Shown one piece after another: positions 16,496 through 25,154 of a DNA stretch of 64,000 nucleotides (positions within the stretch are counted from its first letter, which is position 1; each line of letters begins with the position of its first letter). Source of the DNA: JAHWJR01 sp035942035. Its GTDB lineage: Bacteria > Actinomycetota > Acidimicrobiia > Acidimicrobiales > CADCSY01. Below the pieces are notes generated by a model. That model was not told the origin of the DNA, did no database searches, and worked only from the letters and a program-made list of their open reading frames with translations. The translations under genes were made by a program, and so were the position numbers. The DNA lies in the NCBI GenBank assembly GCA_035942035.1, contig DASZDK010000063.1, forward strand, positions 1 through 64,000, written 5' to 3'.

Positions 16496-17281
16496 ATGGG
16501 GATCTTCTCCCGCCGGCTGCGTGACCACGGCCAGCCCCGCTCCCCCAACGGGGCCTCCTCCATGCACCTGTGGTGGGAGTTGCCCGGCCGCCTGGTCGAG
16601 GTGGCCGCCACCCTCGAGGTGGTCGTCCCGCCGGCGGTGCCCCGCCTGTACTTCTGGGCCCTCCAGGCGGGCTTCGACGACGGGCGGCGCCACCGGGGTG
16701 GGGCACACCTCGGCCTGCAGGCCCATCCTTCGCACCCGGGAGGGACGGCGGTCAACTGGGGCGGGTACCGGGCGGCGGCTGACGGCGGCGGCGAGCTGGC
16801 CGGCTCGACGTCGCAGCTGGCCAGCGCCACGGACAACCCCAACACTCGGGACTTTTCGTGGGTGGCGCAACGGCGGTATCGGCTCCGCATCCTGGCCGCA
16901 GACCGGCACGGTTCCCCTCGATGGCGAGGAGAGGTCACCGACCTGGCCACCGGGACGGCGACGGTCGTGCGCGACCTGGACGTGCCCGGTCGCTTCCTGG
17001 TCCAGCCCGTGGTGTGGTCCGAGGTCTTCGCCCGGTGCGACCACCCGACCGCCGCCGTGCGCTGGAGCGACCTGCGGGCGCGTGCCGCCGACCACCGCGA
17101 GCTGGAACCCACCGCCGTGCGGGTCTCGTACCAGTCCCGGGCCGAGGGCGGATGCGACAACACCACCGCCGCCATCGACGGTGACGGCGTGGTCCAGGTG
17201 ACCAACGTCGAACGCAGGATCAGGCCCGGCACTGCCATCACCTGGCCACCCGACGGCGGCCCGGCTCAGCTGCCCAGGTAG
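16496..17281 (+). CDS. Conserved actinobacterial hypothetical protein
   Basis: 261 residues from ATG 16496 (GTG 16463 would add 11 residues). No signal peptide or membrane segment is evident. Recognisable conserved-looking blocks are MHLWWELPG, RLYFWALQAGF, HLGLQAHPSHPGGTAVNWGGY and RRYRLRI, a pattern of Trp/Gly-rich beta strands resembling DUF3472-like proteins. It overlaps the 3' end of the convergent YjbQ gene by 16 bases. Function is unknown. Confidence 0.7.
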   Translation: MGIFSRRLRDHGQPRSPNGASSMHLWWELPGRLVEVAATLEVVVPPAVPRLYFWALQAGFDDGRRHRGGAHLGLQAHPSHPGGTAVNWGGYRAAADGGGELAGSTSQLASATDNPNTRDFSWVAQRRYRLRILAADRHGSPRWRGEVTDLATGTATVVRDLDVPGRFLVQPVVWSEVFARCDHPTAAVRWSDLRARAADHRELEPTAVRVSYQSRAEGGCDNTTAAIDGDGVVQVTNVERRIRPGTAITWPPDGGPAQLPR

Positions 17282-17679
17282 GTGAACCGCACCCGCCGTT
17301 GGGGGTTGTCGGCGTTGAGGTCGACGAGCACCACCCGTTGCCACGTGCCGAGCAGCGGACGACCTTCACCCACCGGGAGCACCACTGAGGGGCTCACCAC
17401 CACGGGCAAGAGGTGGTCCGCCCCGTGCCCGAGAGAACCGTGGCTGTGGCGGTACCGGTCGTCCCGCGGCAGAACCCGCTCGAGCAGCTCGAGCAGATCG
17501 GGCTCGGACCCCGAGCCCGTCTCCATGAGCGCCAGGCCGGCGGTGGCGTGAGGGGCGAACACGCTGAGCAGCCCGTCCCCTCGGTCCCCGCAGAAGCGGA
17601 CGATCTCCTCGGTCAGGTCGAGGACCTTCTCGCTACTGGTGTCGAGGGTGATCTCGGTGCTCTCGAAGCTCGTCTCCAT
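17266..17679 (-). CDS. YjbQ/UPF0047 family protein (secondary thiamine-phosphate synthase-like)
   Basis: 137 residues, the usual length. The signatures are SVFAPHATAGLALMETGSGSE-type core (APHATAGL, ETGSG), HGSLGHGADHLLPVV and GTWQRVVLVDLNADNPQRRV, including the conserved His of HGADHL. Family members have weak thiamine-phosphate synthase activity in E. coli tests, but the physiological role is unsettled. It starts at ATG 17679, divergent from the gene at 17721. Confidence 0.93.
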   Translation of the reverse strand: METSFESTEITLDTSSEKVLDLTEEIVRFCGDRGDGLLSVFAPHATAGLALMETGSGSEPDLLELLERVLPRDDRYRHSHGSLGHGADHLLPVVVSPSVVLPVGEGRPLLGTWQRVVLVDLNADNPQRRVRFTYLGS

Positions 17680-17720
17680 CTCGTCCAGCTTGTCATCCCG
17701 GCCCGATAGCGTGGGCGCCC

Positions 17721-19382
17721 GTGTCCAGCAGGATCGATGTCGAGCTGACCAGCGAACGCCCCGACGGCACCTGGACCTGGCGCGCCGCCGGTGCCCGCCA
17801 GCCCAAGGGGGTCCTCGACGGGTCGTTGCTGCCCGAAAAGACCAAGGTCGGTGACGTGATCCGCGCCGAGGCCGACTTCGACGTCGACGGCATCACCGTT
17901 ACGGCCGTGCTCCCGCCTCGGTCCACGCGGCGCGAGCCACAGCGCATCGAGATCCTCGGCCCGCCACCTGAGGAGCGGCCCCCCGCCGGGCGTGCCGACC
18001 CCACCCGACACCCGAAGGGACGCGGGCCCGAGCGGCCGCGCCCTCCCCGTCCGGCCGACGGAGACCGACGCCGCCCGGACCGCGACGGTGAACGGCGCCG
18101 GCGCCCCGACCAGCGGCCGTCTCGGCGGGACACGGTGACGCAGGCGCCCTCGGCGCCGGCCCGACCCAAGCCGAAGAAGCTCCGTCCCGGACGTGCCCAC
18201 CGCGACGCCGTGCTGGCTGAGCTGCCTCCCGAGCAGCACCCGATCGCCGTCCAGGTCCTGCGCGGAGGCATCCCGGCGGTGCGAACCGCACTCGAGGAGC
18301 AGAACGCCAAGGCCCGCAAGGAGGGACTGCCCGAAGCGCCGAACAACGCCGTGCTGGCCATCGCCGAGCGGCTGCTCCCCCGCCTCCGCGTCGCCGAGTG
18401 GCTCGACCGAGCGGAAGCGGCCCTGGCCGACGCCGACGACCTGGCCCTGCGCGACCTGCGCTCGGTGGTGGTCAGCGCCGACGACGTCGCCCGGGACCCC
18501 AGCACCCGGGAGGCAGCGGCCCGCCTGCGGGAGATCCTCGAACGACGGACGACAGCCGAGCATCAGGAGTGGCTCGCCGACCTGTGCGGGTCTCTCGAGT
18601 CGGGCCGGGTGGTACGGGCACTGCGCCTGTCGTCCCGCCCACCGCAACCCGGTGACCACCTCCCCCCGGAGGTGATCACCCGCCTGGCCGAGGCCGCGGG
18701 CGCGGCGATGACCGCCGATGCCGGCCCAGAGCGATGGGCAACCGTGCTCGATGCGGTGGCGTACTCCGCAGTGCGCCGCAACGTCACACCCGCCGGTGTC
18801 CCATCGGAGCCGGGCGAGGAGCTGCTGGCCCTGGTGCGCAAGCACGCAGGGCGCGTGCCGGGCATCGCCCAGCTCTTCGGGGTGGAGCCGACGACCGAGC
18901 GCAGCGGCCCCAAGCGTCGGGGGAGCTCGGCCGACCGGGCGCCCAAGCACCGGGGCCGCCAGCAATCGGAGCCTCCGTCCAAAGAAGGAGGGCCGGCGAC
19001 CCGACCGCGGCGCATTCCCCCTCCGCCAGCATCCGAGGCGCCCGTGGCCGGGAGCCCCGTGGCCGAGCCGGCGCCGCCGACGACCTCGCCGGCCGATCCT
19101 CCTGCGGGTGCGGCCGTTCCTCCCGCCGGCGTGGCTCCCGCGACCGAGGCCCCCACGACCGAGCCCTCGGGTGACGCGCCCGCCACCGAGTCGCCCGCTG
19201 CGCCCGACGCGGCCGCCACCGAGTGGCCTGCCCCTGACGGGGCCACCCCCGAGCCGGTGGCTGAGCCGGTAGGCGAACCGGCTCCCGATCAGCCCCCGCC
19301 GGCGAGTGCCACCGCCGTCGATCCCCTCACCAGGCGCGACCGCTCGGACCCCGACGGGCCCGCCCCGCCGACATCCACGTGA
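17721..19382 (+). CDS. Conserved actinobacterial protein with Ala/Pro-rich C-terminal tail
   Basis: 553 residues from GTG 17721, 41 bases from the divergent YjbQ start. The N-terminal ~70 residues form a compact beta-rich domain (WTWRAAGARQPKG, KVGDVIRAEADFDVDGITV). A basic Arg/Pro linker follows, then a helical domain at about 150-390 (RAHRDAVLAELPPEQHPIAVQVL, PNNAVLAIAERLLPRLR), and a low-complexity Ala/Pro/Thr/Glu tail from about 400. I recognise no named family; the helical middle is typical of conserved single-copy actinobacterial hypotheticals. The basic linker is compatible with nucleic-acid binding, which is only a guess. Confidence 0.8.
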   Translation: MSSRIDVELTSERPDGTWTWRAAGARQPKGVLDGSLLPEKTKVGDVIRAEADFDVDGITVTAVLPPRSTRREPQRIEILGPPPEERPPAGRADPTRHPKGRGPERPRPPRPADGDRRRPDRDGERRRRPDQRPSRRDTVTQAPSAPARPKPKKLRPGRAHRDAVLAELPPEQHPIAVQVLRGGIPAVRTALEEQNAKARKEGLPEAPNNAVLAIAERLLPRLRVAEWLDRAEAALADADDLALRDLRSVVVSADDVARDPSTREAAARLREILERRTTAEHQEWLADLCGSLESGRVVRALRLSSRPPQPGDHLPPEVITRLAEAAGAAMTADAGPERWATVLDAVAYSAVRRNVTPAGVPSEPGEELLALVRKHAGRVPGIAQLFGVEPTTERSGPKRRGSSADRAPKHRGRQQSEPPSKEGGPATRPRRIPPPPASEAPVAGSPVAEPAPPTTSPADPPAGAAVPPAGVAPATEAPTTEPSGDAPATESPAAPDAAATEWPAPDGATPEPVAEPVGEPAPDQPPPASATAVDPLTRRDRSDPDGPAPPTST

Positions 19383-19394
19383 CCCCCCCGAGGC

Positions 19395-19877
19395 TCAGCT
19401 GACGTTGAGGGATGCCGCCTTGTTGGGCGGTGCGGTGCCCGGCGTGTGCAGGTAGCTCTCCACCGAGGCCAGGCCGGGGACCTCCGCCACCACCTTCTGC
19501 ACCTCGTCGATGTGGTCGGCATCATCGACCTGGCCCCGCAGCGTGGCAGCGCCTCCTACCACGTCGACCTTGACGTCACTGGTCGAGAATTCGAGTCCGG
19601 AGAACGCCTGCTTGATGGCGTGCAGGATGTCGGTGTCGTCCTCCGGGGTGAACTCCCCGGCTCCGGCAGAACGGGCGGCAGCGCCCTCCAGTTTGCCCTC
19701 GGCATAGCGCATACGGGCCTCGGTCTCTCGCTGACGCCGGCGGAGCGCGGCGGCCGCCTGGTCCTTGGTGCGGCTGCGGCGTGACCGGCCGCGGTCGGGA
19801 TCGAAGAAATAGGCGCCGGCGGCTCCGAGCGCCCCGGCGACCAGTGCGGTCAGACCCTTTCCGGTTCGTCGGGCCAT
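19395..19877 (-). CDS. BON-domain protein with N-terminal membrane/periplasmic anchor
   Basis: 160 residues from ATG 19877 with a good ribosome site (gaggagg). The N-terminus MARRTGKGLTALVAGALGAAGAYFFDP is a short hydrophobic anchor followed by the common FFDPxxGxxRR motif (quoted in parts: GAAGAYFF, DPDRGRSRR). Residues ~85-150 form a BON domain: GLEFSTSDVKVDVVGG, ATLRGQVDDADHIDEVQK and VAEVPGLASVESYLHTP. BON domains bind phospholipid or surface polymers, so an envelope-stress role is plausible. Confidence 0.88.
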   Translation of the reverse strand: MARRTGKGLTALVAGALGAAGAYFFDPDRGRSRRSRTKDQAAAALRRRQRETEARMRYAEGKLEGAAARSAGAGEFTPEDDTDILHAIKQAFSGLEFSTSDVKVDVVGGAATLRGQVDDADHIDEVQKVVAEVPGLASVESYLHTPGTAPPNKAASLNVS

Positions 19878-19951
19878 TGGGGTCCTCCTCTTGTCGATGG
19901 CTCCATCGCGCCTACCCACTCTGCCGCGCCGCTGACACGCGCCAGGGCGGT

Positions 19952-20359
19952 TCAGGCGATGACGTCGAGAATGCCGTGAACGTGGAGGAACTCGGCCATC
20001 CCCTCCACCAGCTGCAGCTCGGCCACCTCGCCGAGGGGCACCCACGCCGCCTCCGCGGCGTCGTCCCCGGCGACTGGGTCCGTGCCCTCCAGCACCTCCA
20101 CGGCGAAATCGAGGATCACGAAGTGATGGTCGTCGTCGATGCGCTCCACCCAATCGATGAGCGACCCGCACACGCCTTCGATTCCCGTCTCCTCGGCCAG
20201 CTCGCGCACCACGGCCTCGGCGAGGGTCTCCCCCGGGCCCACCCGGCCCCCGGGCACCGACCACTGGCCCGCCGCCGGCCCCCTCCCCCGGCGCACCAGC
20301 AGCAGGCGGCCAGCGTCGACGGCCACGGCGCCGACGCAGACCTGCGGCGGAGGCGTCAC
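19952..20359 (-). CDS. Nudix hydrolase
   Basis: 135 residues from GTG 20359. A complete Nudix box is present (GGRVGPGETLAEAVV then RELAEETGI, the GX5EX7REUXEEXGU pattern), which binds the metal for hydrolysis of nucleoside-diphosphate-linked substrates. The preceding LLLVRRGRGPAAGQWSVPGG is typical of MutT/ADP-ribose-type members. The substrate cannot be assigned. It lies 10 bases downstream of the acetyltransferase gene, in an apparent four-gene minus-strand cluster. Confidence 0.93.
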   Translation of the reverse strand: MTPPPQVCVGAVAVDAGRLLLVRRGRGPAAGQWSVPGGRVGPGETLAEAVVRELAEETGIEGVCGSLIDWVERIDDDHHFVILDFAVEVLEGTDPVAGDDAAEAAWVPLGEVAELQLVEGMAEFLHVHGILDVIA

Positions 20360-20369
20360 GGCCGGCAGC

Positions 20370-20858
20370 TCACGCCGGATCGGCGGCGAGGTCCACCAGC
20401 CGCCGGTGCACGATGATGGCCCGGGCGGTGAAGCCGAAGGTCTCGAAGAAGTTCTTGGTGTCCCGGTTGCCGGGAAGGGCCACGGCGTCGACGCCGCAGC
20501 ACCCGTGCCCGCCGCACCAGCTCAGCACCTCCCCGATGAGTGCCTCGCCCACCCCCACGCTGCGGGCACCGGGCTCCACGAACAGATCGGTCACCACGCC
20601 CAGCAGGTCACCGCTGCGCAGCCGCTCGAGGCGGACGCCGGCGTACCCCACCACCACCTCGTCGATGGTGCCGGCCAGGAGCAGCTGGCCGTCGTCGTCG
20701 AGGCTCTCCTGCAGCGACGCCAAGGCCGGCAGCGGACGGGTTTCCCGAGACGCCCAGATGACGCCGCCCCGCTCGCCGGCCTGCTCGGCCACGGCCTCCC
20801 CGGCCAGCCGGGCCAAGGTCGCCAGGTCGTCGCAGGTGGCAAGGCGGGCGCCTTCCAC
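20370..20858 (-). CDS. GNAT family N-acetyltransferase
   Basis: 162 residues from GTG 20858, immediately after the stop of the upstream gene. The GNAT fold is indicated by VVVGYAGVRLERL (strand 3), VVTDLFVEPGARSVGVGEALI (motif A with the acetyl-CoA pyrophosphate loop, RSVGVG) and NRDTKNFFETFGFTAR (motif B, FFETFGF). The substrate is unknown. Confidence 0.9.
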   Translation of the reverse strand: MEGARLATCDDLATLARLAGEAVAEQAGERGGVIWASRETRPLPALASLQESLDDDGQLLLAGTIDEVVVGYAGVRLERLRSGDLLGVVTDLFVEPGARSVGVGEALIGEVLSWCGGHGCCGVDAVALPGNRDTKNFFETFGFTARAIIVHRRLVDLAADPA

Positions 20859-21410
20859 CTACCGGCCCTGGAGCTGGGCGATCTTGTTCAGGATGGTCTT
20901 GCGACCCCGGTGGGCCTGCTCATAGGCCCGTACGGCCTCCAGCTCGTCGTTCGACAAGCTCGAGAGCCGGGGCAGCACCTGGGACGCCGAGAGTGAGTCG
21001 TAGTCGGGGATGGCCAACGCGGCAGCAGCCGGCCCGTTCCCGGTACGAGGCACCGGAGGAGCGGCGGGAGCAACGATCGGCCCATCGGGCGGGGGCGGAG
21101 GCGGACTCGTCGCCGGCGTCGAGGACGCCGCAGGGCCCGGGCTGGGTTCGGAGTGGTCGAGCACGCCGAGTTGCTCGAGCGTGGCCTGGGCCGAGGCCAC
21201 GGCGTGCTCCAGGGCCTTCTCTGCCTGGGACCGTCCCTGGGACACCGCCATCTGCCCGACCATGCGGGCCACGCCGACTTGAGGGTCGACCTGGCGGCGA
21301 CCCCGCTCGACGAGCCCGGGTACCAGGTCGCGCGCTGAGAGCGCCAGACCCACGGGTGCGTAGACGAAGAGCTCCACCACGCGGTCGAGCGGAGACTTGG
21401 AGTCGTTCAC
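20859..21410 (-). CDS. Conserved actinobacterial protein, Pro-rich linker and C-terminal helical motif
   Basis: 183 residues. GTG 21410 is preferred because the conserved part begins VNDSKSPLDRVVELFVYAPVGLAL; the longer frame adds unconserved sequence. An amphipathic N-terminal region, a helical stretch (QAEKALEHAVASAQATLEQLG), a Pro-rich linker, and a C-terminal motif DYDSLSASQVLPRLSSLSNDEL..YEQAHRGRKTILNKI are visible. The C-terminal motif is widespread in actinobacterial proteins of unknown function. It may be membrane- or lipid-droplet-associated, but I would not assign that. Confidence 0.75.
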   Translation of the reverse strand: MNDSKSPLDRVVELFVYAPVGLALSARDLVPGLVERGRRQVDPQVGVARMVGQMAVSQGRSQAEKALEHAVASAQATLEQLGVLDHSEPSPGPAASSTPATSPPPPPPDGPIVAPAAPPVPRTGNGPAAAALAIPDYDSLSASQVLPRLSSLSNDELEAVRAYEQAHRGRKTILNKIAQLQGR

Positions 21411-21478
21411 AGCAATGATCCTTCCCGATCTTCCCGATCCACGAAAGTCAGCGTGCGGCCGGGCAAGCGGCACGGAGA

Positions 21479-21997
21479 TCAGACGCAGTCCCGGCACAAG
21501 AGCACTTCGCCCTCGGCCAGCTGGCTGGGGTGCTTCACGAGGAAGCACGACTGGCACACGAACTCCCCGGGCGCCCGGGGGCGCACCTTACCGCCCTCGA
21601 CCTTCTCCTCGGTCTCGGGAACCTCGTCCTCCTCGTCGTCCTCCTCGTCGTCGGCGACGACCAGACGGTCCTTTAGAATGGTGTCGAGGTCGGCCTCCAC
21701 GTCGTCGGGGTCGGGCTCGTCGTCGTCGTCGTCCCCACCGTCCTCCTCGTCGCCGGCAGGCTCGGCCACCTTGGCCTTGCCCCGCTTCGTCGGAGGCGGT
21801 TTGACGACGCTGTCCTCGTCGGACTCCTCGTCGTGGTCGTCGGCGAACTCCGCGTCTGGGAACTCCTCGACACTCTCATCGTCGTCGTCGTCGAGAACCT
21901 CGTCGTCGTCGAGAACGTCCTCGTCGTCGAGGGCGTCCTCGTCGTCGGGCGCGTCCAGGCTCTCGTCGGTCTGGTCGTCGTCGAGATCGTCGGCCAT
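21479..21997 (-). CDS. Acidic DUF4193-like protein with C-terminal zinc ribbon
   Basis: 172 residues from ATG 21997. The sequence is extremely rich in Asp/Glu (long DDED/DDDE runs) and ends with FVCQSCFLVKHPSQLAEGE and LLCRDCV, a four-cysteine zinc ribbon. This acidic head plus CxxCFLVxHxSQL...CxxC tail is the DUF4193 pattern of Actinobacteria. Function is unknown. The Asp codons make a GAC/GAT-rich low-complexity DNA tract (about 21620-21990) that produces spurious Ser/Val-rich ORFs on the other strand. Confidence 0.88.
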   Translation of the reverse strand: MADDLDDDQTDESLDAPDDEDALDDEDVLDDDEVLDDDDDESVEEFPDAEFADDHDEESDEDSVVKPPPTKRGKAKVAEPAGDEEDGGDDDDDEPDPDDVEADLDTILKDRLVVADDEEDDEEDEVPETEEKVEGGKVRPRAPGEFVCQSCFLVKHPSQLAEGEVLLCRDCV

Positions 21998-22372
21998 GGC
22001 TCCTTCGATGGCAAGAGGCGTGCGAGCGGAAGAACCGACGGCGGACTCTATCCATTCCCGGCCCGTGTTCGTCCATCCGGGCGCTGCACCACGGCCACGT
22101 CGGCGCCCCACCGGCTCGGCGGGGCGCCAGGAGCCGCAGGGGACCGGCGAGAAGGGTGCCCAGCGAGCCTTTGGGGCCGTCGACCATCCCGAACCGTCGC
22201 GGAGAGGCAATGCCTCTCTGTGACGAACCGGCGCCTGAGACGTTTGCTACTGAGCTCGCTGGGCTACCCCGCCCAGGCCTTCTCCTCGGCCACCCGAGTA
22301 AAAGAAGGCCTGACCTTCTTGCCACGCCCCCGGGCGGCGTGTCAACCGACGGTGCCGAGCCAAACCATGACG

Positions 22373-22406
22373 CTGACCAGCCTCGACGCGCGTCGAGGCT
22401 GGTCAG
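22373..22406. terminator. 34-base perfect palindrome, probable terminator
   Basis: CTGACCAGCCTCGACG and its exact inverse complement flank a central CG, giving a 34-base perfect inverted repeat 28 bases beyond the end of the transglycosylase gene (minus strand). It sits in a gene-free stretch of about 435 bases (21998-22433), which also holds a second 8-bp inverted repeat (aggccttc/gaaggcct, about 22275-22310) and nothing else I can name. An A6 run lies at about 22414-22420, which is a T-run on the minus strand but before the stem, so this is not a textbook rho-independent site. Confidence 0.6.
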
Positions 22407-22433
22407 GGCAGGCAGAAAAAACCTGTATCGGGA

Positions 22434-23330
22434 TCAGAAGTGGCGGTCGCGGAAGGCGAGGACGTCGGTGAGGTACACCGTCGTGGCGGGAGAGGGACCG
22501 AAGGCACGCACCGCCGCCAGGCCCTGGTAGTAGCCGGCCAGGGCGGTGGCCGGGTCACCCTCGGTGCGGTCGAGCAGCCAGCGCAGGTAGCGGGCGCTCA
22601 TACGGATGTTGTCGTCCGGAACGTCCGGGTCGAGAGACTCGCGCAGGACGATGTCGCGCATCCACGTCACCGTGTCGGGCATCAGCTGGCCGATGCCCAT
22701 GGCCCCCGCACTGGAGACCACGTGGTTCTGCCAGCCGGACTCCACCCAGGCCATGGCCATGAGCAGGTCGGCAGGGATCCCGTAGGTCGCCGCCCAGTGC
22801 TCGAAGCGGGGCACGAGTTTCAGGCGCTCAGGCGAGGACTGCAGGCGCGAGGGCAGGCGTGACGCCTCGACCCCGGCGCCGCCCGGGCGGGGGCTGCCGG
22901 CAGCGGGGAGGGACAGGCGCTGGCCGCTGCGCACGAGATTGAGGTCGGTGATGCCGTTGGCGGCGGCAAGGCCCCGGACCGTCACCCTGTGGTCGGCGGC
23001 GATGCTCGAGAGGGTCTCCCCCGACCCGACGGTGTGAGTGGCGCCTCCCGCCGGACCACCGCCCCGAGGGGCCGCTCTGGTGCCGCCGGCGGCCGGTAGG
23101 GCGAGGGTGGCGCCGGCGAGCACGCGGTGGACATCGGAGATGCCGTTGGCCTCAGCGAGGCCCCGGACGGTCACCCCGTGGTCGGCGGCGATGCCCGAGA
23201 GGCTCTCCCCGGGCCGAACGGTGTGGGAGCTGGTGGCAGCGGGCCCGGCGACGGCCAGGCCGGCGATCACGACCATGGCCACGCCCGGGCTCGATCGGTG
23301 CCGGCGGCTGGCAGGTGTGGGGACGCGCAC
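22434..23330 (-). CDS. LysM-LysM-lytic transglycosylase, secreted
   Basis: 298 residues. The signal sequence is at about 15-35 (VAMVVIAGLAVAGPA). Two LysM modules follow (HTVRPGESLSGIAADHGVTV and HTVGSGETLSSIAADHRVTV), which bind peptidoglycan glycan chains. The C-terminal domain is an SLT/goose-lysozyme-like transglycosylase: IPADLLMAMAWVESGWQ with the catalytic Glu in ES, SSAGAMGIGQLMPDT, and the C-terminal YYQGLAAVRAFG. It would cleave the MurNAc-GlcNAc bond outside the membrane, in wall remodelling or spore/resuscitation-type functions. The long start at 23330 gives a proper signal peptide. Confidence 0.93.
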   Translation of the reverse strand: MRVPTPASRRHRSSPGVAMVVIAGLAVAGPAATSSHTVRPGESLSGIAADHGVTVRGLAEANGISDVHRVLAGATLALPAAGGTRAAPRGGGPAGGATHTVGSGETLSSIAADHRVTVRGLAAANGITDLNLVRSGQRLSLPAAGSPRPGGAGVEASRLPSRLQSSPERLKLVPRFEHWAATYGIPADLLMAMAWVESGWQNHVVSSAGAMGIGQLMPDTVTWMRDIVLRESLDPDVPDDNIRMSARYLRWLLDRTEGDPATALAGYYQGLAAVRAFGPSPATTVYLTDVLAFRDRHF

Positions 23331-23421
23331 GGTTACCTCCGTCCCCGCCCGCCAGCAGCAGTCTTACCCGACCACGTCGGCCACAGCAACCCCACTGGCA
23401 ACAAGCGGCCGAGCCAACGGA

Positions 23422-25050
23422 TCAGTGGGAGGTGCTCGCCCTCCGGTGCTCGGCCCGGCGCTCGGCCTCGAGGCGCTCGAGCTCCGGCTCGCTGTGGTCG
23501 ACGAAGTGCATCATGTCGGCCACAGCCCGGTGACCGGCCTGCTCGGCGATGAGCCGGTGCATCTCCTGGCACACCCGCCGGTAGGCGGGATGGCCCTGGG
23601 GGGTGGTGCGCAGCTCCAGCATGTGCATCGCCTCCCGGGCGTTGAGCTGCATCGAGAACCGCACCCGGTAGGCGAGGCACACGGCGTAGGCGGCCTGCCC
23701 GGGGAATTCCTCGGCCAGGGCGTCGTGCAGGGCGGCGGAGCGCTCCATCGCCTCGGCGAAGGGCTCGGCCGCCCCCGCCTCCACCACCGCCTCGGGCACG
23801 ACGTACCCGTGCCGGGGGGTGAGGGGCTGCCACTCGATGGTGAGCATCCGGTGACGCTGGAGGTCGCGGAAGGCCCCGTAGTCGGCGCACACGTCGAAGC
23901 GGTAGCTGCTGCGCTCCAGCGCCCGTCCCGGCCGGTGGCGGCGGTTGCCCCGCTCCCCCGTGTAGGCCGCCACCACCGCCGCCCGGTCGTCGGCGCCGAG
24001 GCGCCGGACCCGCTCGAGCACCTCGGTCTCGGGTCGGTCGACGTGGGGATAGAGCATGGCGGCCAGGAGCTTGTCCTCGGCCTCCGGGTCGAAGTCGACC
24101 AGGGTCACCTCGGGGGCCGACTCCGGCTCGGTCTCCACGCCGGCAAAGAGCTTGGCCGCCACCTCGGCGGTGTCCTGCCGGGTCTGCCGGAGGTAGTCGG
24201 ACCATGCACCGCCCCGATCGGGGAGGTCGAGCCGGGTGAGGAACGAGGGGATGACCTTGCGCAGCTCGGGGAGCATGAGCTCGGCGTAGCGGCGGGCCTC
24301 GGGCAGGGGCGAGGAACGCATGCGCAGCAGCAACGCCTCGTAGGCCTGGCCGGTGCCGTAGACGCCCACGTTGGACAACGAGGCGGCGGGCAGGATCCCG
24401 CGCACGGCGTCGAGGGCCTTGGCCCGGGTCGACTGGTGGTGGACGAAGTCGGAGTCACCGGGCTGCTTCGGGTAGCGCTGGCGGCACCACTCCTGCACCA
24501 CGGGAACGAGGCCGGCGTAGGTGTCGAACAGCCGGTCCATCTCGCCGACGTAGCGGGTCCCGAGGGGTGAGGCCAGCAACTGGGGGTCGCGGTGGTAGCG
24601 GTAGCGGCCGCCGAGGCGGGCGTCGTAGGAGATGTAGCGAGTCGACTGCTCGAGGTAGGACATGAGCCGTCCCCGCTCCAGCACCTTGGTGAGCAGGTTG
24701 GAGGCCTGCTCGCAGGCCAGATGCACACCACCGAGCTGCGCCACCGAGTCGTCGCCGTACTCGAAGAACACCCGGTCGTAGAGCCGCTCGGCCCGCTCCA
24801 ACCCGACGGTGGCGTCGACGGCGGCGTCACCCTCGATGTCGAGGTCGTCCACGAACTCGTCGAGGAACAGCCGCCGCAGGCTCTTGTGGGTGCGGCTGTA
24901 GCGGGCGAACAGGGCGCCCTTGACCACCTCGGGGAGGTTCACCAGAGCGAACACCGGGCCCTCGACGTTGGTGACGTAGCGCCGGAGCACGTCGGCCTCC
25001 TCGTCGGTGAACTCCTCACTGACGTAGGGGGCGGTCACGGCAACCGGCAC
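23422..25050 (-). CDS. Tandem ThyX-like (FAD-dependent thymidylate synthase fold) protein
   Basis: About 542 residues from GTG 25050 (GTG 25038 is also possible; the longer frame to 25125 is Pro-rich). It is twice the length of a normal ThyX (about 220-250). The first half contains RGRLMSYLEQSTRYISYD, equivalent to the ThyX motif RHRxxSxNExSxRY with His to Gly and Asn to Leu. The second half contains LQRHRMLTIEWQPLTPRHGY, keeping RHR and Glu but losing the Ser and final Arg-Tyr pattern. It would bind FAD/dUMP in the intact family. With the motif split between two degenerate copies, activity is uncertain, and the genome may rely on another thymidylate synthase. Divergent from the DUF72 gene. 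Confidence 0.85.
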   Translation of the reverse strand: MPVAVTAPYVSEEFTDEEADVLRRYVTNVEGPVFALVNLPEVVKGALFARYSRTHKSLRRLFLDEFVDDLDIEGDAAVDATVGLERAERLYDRVFFEYGDDSVAQLGGVHLACEQASNLLTKVLERGRLMSYLEQSTRYISYDARLGGRYRYHRDPQLLASPLGTRYVGEMDRLFDTYAGLVPVVQEWCRQRYPKQPGDSDFVHHQSTRAKALDAVRGILPAASLSNVGVYGTGQAYEALLLRMRSSPLPEARRYAELMLPELRKVIPSFLTRLDLPDRGGAWSDYLRQTRQDTAEVAAKLFAGVETEPESAPEVTLVDFDPEAEDKLLAAMLYPHVDRPETEVLERVRRLGADDRAAVVAAYTGERGNRRHRPGRALERSSYRFDVCADYGAFRDLQRHRMLTIEWQPLTPRHGYVVPEAVVEAGAAEPFAEAMERSAALHDALAEEFPGQAAYAVCLAYRVRFSMQLNAREAMHMLELRTTPQGHPAYRRVCQEMHRLIAEQAGHRAVADMMHFVDHSEPELERLEAERRAEHRRASTSH

Positions 25051-25154
25051 GGGCGCGATCCTACGGCGGGACCTCACCGGGCACGGGGATGGCGCCGCCC
25101 CCGGCGCCGGCGCATCCGGTGACACCCGTGCCGGCGGTCGTAGCCTCGGCGGTG

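Noticed and set aside
21453..22223. Ser-rich 256-codon plus-strand ORF
   Set aside because: It mirrors the Asp/Glu codon runs of the DUF4193-like gene (GAC/GAG read in reverse), a known artefact.
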